From an uncultured Eubacterium sp. (GTDB taxonomy: Bacteria; Bacillota; Clostridia; Lachnospirales; Lachnospiraceae), in contig CAJUFM010000049.1 in the NCBI GenBank assembly GCA_910585745.1, positions 1-23,360 on the forward strand: a stretch of DNA of 23,360 bases, given 5' to 3'. The notes beneath the pieces are model-generated. The model made no database searches. It was not told the origin of the DNA and worked only from the letters and a program-made list of their open reading frames with translations. Position 1 is the first letter of the stretch. Each line of letters starts with the position of its first letter. The position numbers and the translations under genes are program-made. Shown here one piece after another: positions 20,952 to 23,360 of the stretch.

Positions 20952-22010
20952 GTGAAAAACAAAATTTGGATAAGCCTTATTGTTTTAGTAATTGCAATCA
21001 TAACTATATCGTGCCAGAGCGAAACAGAAAGCAATACCGCCAGTTCAGAGATAAGTATCAACGATGATGTGGAGAATAATTCAGAACAAGATTTCAAGGA
21101 TGATTCAGATGAGGCTTTTGAAGATGAACCAGCTTACACGACAGATGAATATTTTATAAAGGAGCATTCTGTTTACAGAAATCCGATTGATCAATATTTT
21201 TGGTCAAAACTAAATCCAAAGGATAAATCCGAGACAGAATATAGAGGGGCCCAAGCAGACTATCAGAAAGCCTGGAAAGCAGAATATCAAAATCTGATGA
21301 AGTGGATGAAAAAGAAGTGTGTTTATAATGAGGACAAGAACAATCTTGGTTTATTAGAAAAAAGCGTTGCTGAACAGAACGATCGGGAGAAAAAAATATT
21401 AGAATCCTATCTGACAGCTGCTGGAGCTGACCATCTTACTCAGATCGAGGGCGAATTATATAGAGACTTGTGTATGCGGATTTTAGCTATAGCTGGGTAT
21501 GAGAATTATAAGTTTAAGTTCCACAAATCAGGAAATGGACTGGATTATACGGATGAAACTTTTATAAAGAAATATTCAATATATAAAAATCCGATTGATC
21601 AGTCCTTTTTGCCAAAACTAAATTCATGGGGTAAATCACAGGCAGAATACAGAAAGGCTCAAAGGGACTATCAGAAGGCCTGGAAAGCAGAATATCAAAA
21701 TCTGATGAAGTGGATGAAAAAGAAGTGTGTTTATAATGAGGACAAGAACAATCTTAGTTTATTAGAAAAAAGTATTGCCAAACAGATCGATCGGGAGAAA
21801 AAAGTGTTAAAAACTGATCTGACAGCTGCTTACAAAATAAATCCGGATCCCAGTAAAGTTAAAAATTCTGTTTCAAGAATGTCCTGTATGGGAAAAGGGA
21901 CGGATCGTCTGACTGAAATTGAGGGAGGACTATATAGAGATGTGTGTATGCGGATTTTAAATCTGGCTGGGTATGACGAATATGAATTTAAATTCTGTGA
22001 AACGGACTAA
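20952..22010 (+). CDS. Lipoprotein with a tandem duplicated domain
   Basis: A 352-residue lipoprotein (signal peptide with lipobox ITISC, Cys21), then a Glu/Asp-rich linker to about residue 60 and two copies of a ~135-residue helical domain (about 62-193 and 203-350). Both have the pattern F-I-K-x2-S-x-Y-x-N-P-I-D-Q, Y-Q-K-A-W-K-A-E-Y-Q-N-L-M-K-W-M-K-K-K-C-V-Y-N-E-D-K-N-N-L, L-E-K-S, L-T-x-I-E-G-x-L-Y-R-D, C-M-R-I-L-x-x-A-G-Y. The second has an ~20-residue insert. The W-x2-E-Y and L-E-K-S spacing weakly recalls LprI/DUF1311-type proteins, but I would not assign it. The start is GTG 20952 with a poor ribosome site. It lies between DUF951 and rpsF and is probably an accessory insertion. Confidence 0.78.
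   Translation: MKNKIWISLIVLVIAIITISCQSETESNTASSEISINDDVENNSEQDFKDDSDEAFEDEPAYTTDEYFIKEHSVYRNPIDQYFWSKLNPKDKSETEYRGAQADYQKAWKAEYQNLMKWMKKKCVYNEDKNNLGLLEKSVAEQNDREKKILESYLTAAGADHLTQIEGELYRDLCMRILAIAGYENYKFKFHKSGNGLDYTDETFIKKYSIYKNPIDQSFLPKLNSWGKSQAEYRKAQRDYQKAWKAEYQNLMKWMKKKCVYNEDKNNLSLLEKSIAKQIDREKKVLKTDLTAAYKINPDPSKVKNSVSRMSCMGKGTDRLTEIEGGLYRDVCMRILNLAGYDEYEFKFCETD
21270..21347 (+). repeat. Direct repeat, copy 1 (78 bp identical)
   Basis: Identical to 21678-21755, 408 bp (136 codons) downstream in the same frame. It encodes the Trp/Lys core of the duplicated domain. Flanking parts of the copies have diverged more. Confidence 0.9.
21678..21755 (+). repeat. Direct repeat, copy 2 (78 bp identical)
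   Basis: Identical to 21270-21347. Exact identity in the core with diverged flanks suggests recent gene conversion or recombination between the two domain copies. Confidence 0.9.
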
Positions 22011-22079
22011 AAAACAGATTGACTATAATAGTCCATCAGAAAACCAATATACACCAGCCAAATTCGCCCCACTTTTTCC

Positions 22080-22108
22080 TTGCATTTCCAACTTATCCAT
22101 GTTATAAT
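22080..22108 (+). promoter_or_regulatory. Sigma-A promoter of rpsF-ssb-rpsR
   Basis: TTGCAT (22080-22085), 17-bp spacer, perfect TATAAT (22103-22108). The transcript would have a leader of about 105 nt before rpsF. Confidence 0.85.
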
Positions 22109-22140
22109 GATATTCCGTGATGTTAAAAATCATATTCCTT

Positions 22141-22193
22141 GTTCTTCCCTGAGAAGGTTCTACATCAGAACTACAATTCTTTTAAGGAAGAGC
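22141..22193 (+). promoter_or_regulatory. Structured leader of the rpsF operon
   Basis: GTTCTTCC (22141-22148) pairs with GGAAGAGC (22186-22193), enclosing a second stem GGTTCT/AGAACT (22156-22161, 22167-22172) with a 5-base loop and asymmetric unpaired strands. In many bacteria the S6:S18 complex binds an rpsF leader structure to control the operon; this helix-bulge-helix is in the right place, but I cannot confirm the conserved bulge. Confidence 0.45.
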
Positions 22194-22221
22194 CAGAGAC
22201 CAAAAGGAGGTGCAGGCAACT

Positions 22222-22509
22222 ATGAATAAGTATGAATTAGCTTTAGTTGTTAGTGCAAAAGTTGATGACGAAGTAAGAAATGCCACTGTCGAAAAAGCAA
22301 AAGAAATTATTACTACTTTCGGCGGTACGATTACAAACGTCGATGAATGGGGCAAGAAAAAACTTGCTTATGAAATTCAGAAGATGGGCGAAGGCTTTTA
22401 TTACTTTATTCAGTTCGACTCTGAGTCAGGTACACCTGGCGAGATTGAACAGCGACTTCGCATTATGGACAACGTGCTTCGATACTTATGCGTAAAACAG
22501 GAAGCATAA
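22222..22509 (+). CDS. rpsF: 30S ribosomal protein S6
   Basis: A 95-residue protein of the 30S platform, binding next to S18 on helices 22-23 of 16S rRNA. The start MNKYELALVVSAK, W-G-K-K-K-L-A-Y-E-I and the ending RIMDNVLRYLCVK are typical. ATG 22222 gives the usual S6 length; a GTG at 22210 overlaps the ribosome site GGAGG and is rejected. It is the first gene of the rpsF-ssb-rpsR operon. Confidence 0.97.
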   Translation: MNKYELALVVSAKVDDEVRNATVEKAKEIITTFGGTITNVDEWGKKKLAYEIQKMGEGFYYFIQFDSESGTPGEIEQRLRIMDNVLRYLCVKQEA

Positions 22510-22528
22510 GAATAGGAGGAATCCTTCC

Positions 22529-22981
22529 ATGAATAAAGTAATTTTAATGGGTAATTTGACAAGAGACCCTGAGATCAGATATTCCCAGGGTGAAAATTCG
22601 TTGGCAATAGCTCGATTTAGTATTGCAGTAAACCGCAGATTTTCCCGTCAGGGTGATACTGACACAGATTTCTTCAACTGTACTGCTTTTGGCAGACAGG
22701 CTGAGTTTGTAGAGAAATATTTCAAACAGGGATCCCGTATGCTGCTCACCGGTCGTGTTCAAAACGATAACTACACCAACAAGAATGGTGAAAAAGTGTA
22801 CAGTGTACAGATTATTGCAGAAGAAGTTGAATTTGCAGAGAGAAAGAGTACTGCCGATGCCAATGCGGCCGCAAGAAACAACAGTGGTTTTGGCGGCGGA
22901 GCTCCGGAGCCAGCCATGGCGGCGGATGATGATTTTATGAACATCCCGGATGGCATTGAAGATGGTTTACCATTTAACTAA
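22529..22981 (+). CDS. ssb: Single-stranded DNA-binding protein
   Basis: A 150-residue protein. The OB-fold domain (1-~108) begins MNKVILMGNLTRDPEIRYS and holds the F-x-N-C-x-A-F-G-R-Q-A-E-F and S-R-M-L-L-T-G-R-V-Q motifs. A Gly/Ala-rich linker leads to an acidic tip ending D-G-L-P-F-N, the partner-docking tail (usually DDDLPF). It protects single-stranded DNA in replication and repair. AGGAGG precedes the ATG. Placed between rpsF and rpsR, as in most Firmicutes. Confidence 0.97.
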   Translation: MNKVILMGNLTRDPEIRYSQGENSLAIARFSIAVNRRFSRQGDTDTDFFNCTAFGRQAEFVEKYFKQGSRMLLTGRVQNDNYTNKNGEKVYSVQIIAEEVEFAERKSTADANAAARNNSGFGGGAPEPAMAADDDFMNIPDGIEDGLPFN

Positions 22982-23023
22982 ATCCTTTGACAACACATAT
23001 TCGTTTATAAGGAGGCAATCAAA

Positions 23024-23290
23024 ATGGCTTATAACAAGGGAAACGGTTCAGATTCTCCAATGAGAAGAAGAGGCCCTCGCAGAAGAAAAAAAGTATGTGC
23101 ATTTTGCGCTGATAAAGAGCACGATTACATTGATTACAAAGATACAAACAAGCTGAAAAGATACATGTCCGAGAGAGGTAAGATCCTTCCAAGAAGAATT
23201 ACCGGAACATGTGCAAAACATCAGCGAGCTCTTACAGCAGCGATCAAACGTGCCCGTCACGTAGCACTGATGCCATATACATTAGACTGA
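23024..23290 (+). CDS. rpsR: 30S ribosomal protein S18
   Basis: An 88-residue protein of the 30S platform, partner of S6. After a basic N-terminal tail (MRRRGPRRRKK) it has C-A-F-C with the D-Y-I-D-Y-K-D segment, then L-K-R-Y-M-S-E-R-G-K-I-L-P-R-R-I-T-G-T-C-A-K-H-Q-R and the usual end A-L-M-P-Y. AAGGAGG lies eight bases before the ATG. It is the last gene of the operon; its native terminator is not seen before the intron-like sequence at 23307. Confidence 0.98.
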   Translation: MAYNKGNGSDSPMRRRGPRRRKKVCAFCADKEHDYIDYKDTNKLKRYMSERGKILPRRITGTCAKHQRALTAAIKRARHVALMPYTLD

Positions 23291-23306
23291 TCTGAATAAT
23301 AGCTGA

Positions 23307-23360
23307 ATCGAGTAGGAGGCTAATCATTAATTGATTAGCCGACCTCTCACACCACCGTGC
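23307..23360 (-). mobile_element. 3' end of a group II intron (domain V end and domain VI), continuing past the window
   Basis: Read on the minus strand, the sequence has GGTGGTGTGAGAGG, the 3' part of a domain V-type helix and its tail, then GGCTAATCA / TGATTAGCC, a 9-bp hairpin (23318-23340) like domain VI, and an end CTACTCGAT at 23307, matching the 3' ends of bacterial group II introns that I recall from Clostridia. The reverse transcriptase ORF and 5' end would lie to the right. The assignment rests on recognition of the 3' terminal sequence. The 3' junction lies 16 bp past the rpsR stop, opposite in direction. Confidence 0.65.

Noticed and set aside
1..23360. CRISPR array, phage integrase, transposase or rRNA genes
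   Set aside because: No regularly spaced repeat array and no recognisable integrase, transposase or rRNA sequence was seen; the A-tract array at 11917-12008 has no unique spacers.

Overview
The window looks like chromosome from a low-to-mid GC Firmicute of the class Clostridia, most likely a Lachnospiraceae-type gut bacterium. This rests on the rpsF-ssb-rpsR cluster with a DUF951 gene beside it, strong AGGAGG ribosome binding sites, sigma-A promoters, the chemoreceptor and HD-GYP types, and a small high-cysteine peptide of a kind found in that group. The genus cannot be fixed from the sequence.

Layout. 1-511: tRNA-Cys (cut by the left edge) and tRNA-Glu on the minus strand, with a promoter, then a collapsed tRNA relic on the plus strand that keeps its own promoter. 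537-2624: a secreted L,D-transpeptidase. 2752-4187 (minus): an HPt protein and a REC/HD-GYP response regulator with no kinase. 4298-7508: an AT-rich accessory block with a lipoprotein, a secreted amidase-like protein, a divergent PadR regulator, a DUF1700-like membrane protein and a small secreted protein, flanked by hairpins. 7558-11757 (minus): a soluble chemoreceptor paired with a FIST sensor protein, then a membrane Cache chemoreceptor behind a phased A-tract promoter region. 12119-14421 (minus): purC and purB with a possible 26-codon ORF between them. 14553-15953 (minus): a GH3-like lipoprotein that lacks the catalytic residues. 16217-17496: a glycine/cysteine-rich peptide, an overlapping 44-residue minus-strand ORF and a GNAT acetyltransferase. 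17703-18809 (minus): aroC. 18958-20258 (plus): a protein with a c-di-GMP-binding-type MshEN domain fused to a CheX-type phosphatase domain, followed by a CheY-type receiver. 20341-23290 (plus): a GC-rich block, a small membrane protein, DUF951, a tandemly duplicated lipoprotein, then rpsF-ssb-rpsR. 23307 to the right edge (minus): what looks like the 3' end of a group II intron, 16 bp past rpsR.

How the parts fit. Housekeeping genes (purines, chorismate, ribosome and SSB) alternate with signal-transduction genes. Four loci share a chemotaxis or c-di-GMP theme: HPt/HD-GYP, FIST/soluble MCP, Cache MCP and MshEN-CheX/CheY. The MshEN-CheX protein is the most notable: two 24-residue MshEN motifs separated by exactly five residues sit upstream of a CheC/CheX phosphatase active site, beside a receiver that would be its natural substrate. 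This suggests a phosphatase whose activity is set by cyclic di-GMP. Several genes shorter than 60 codons (DUF951, and smORFs at 5086, 13607 and 16491) are also annotated.
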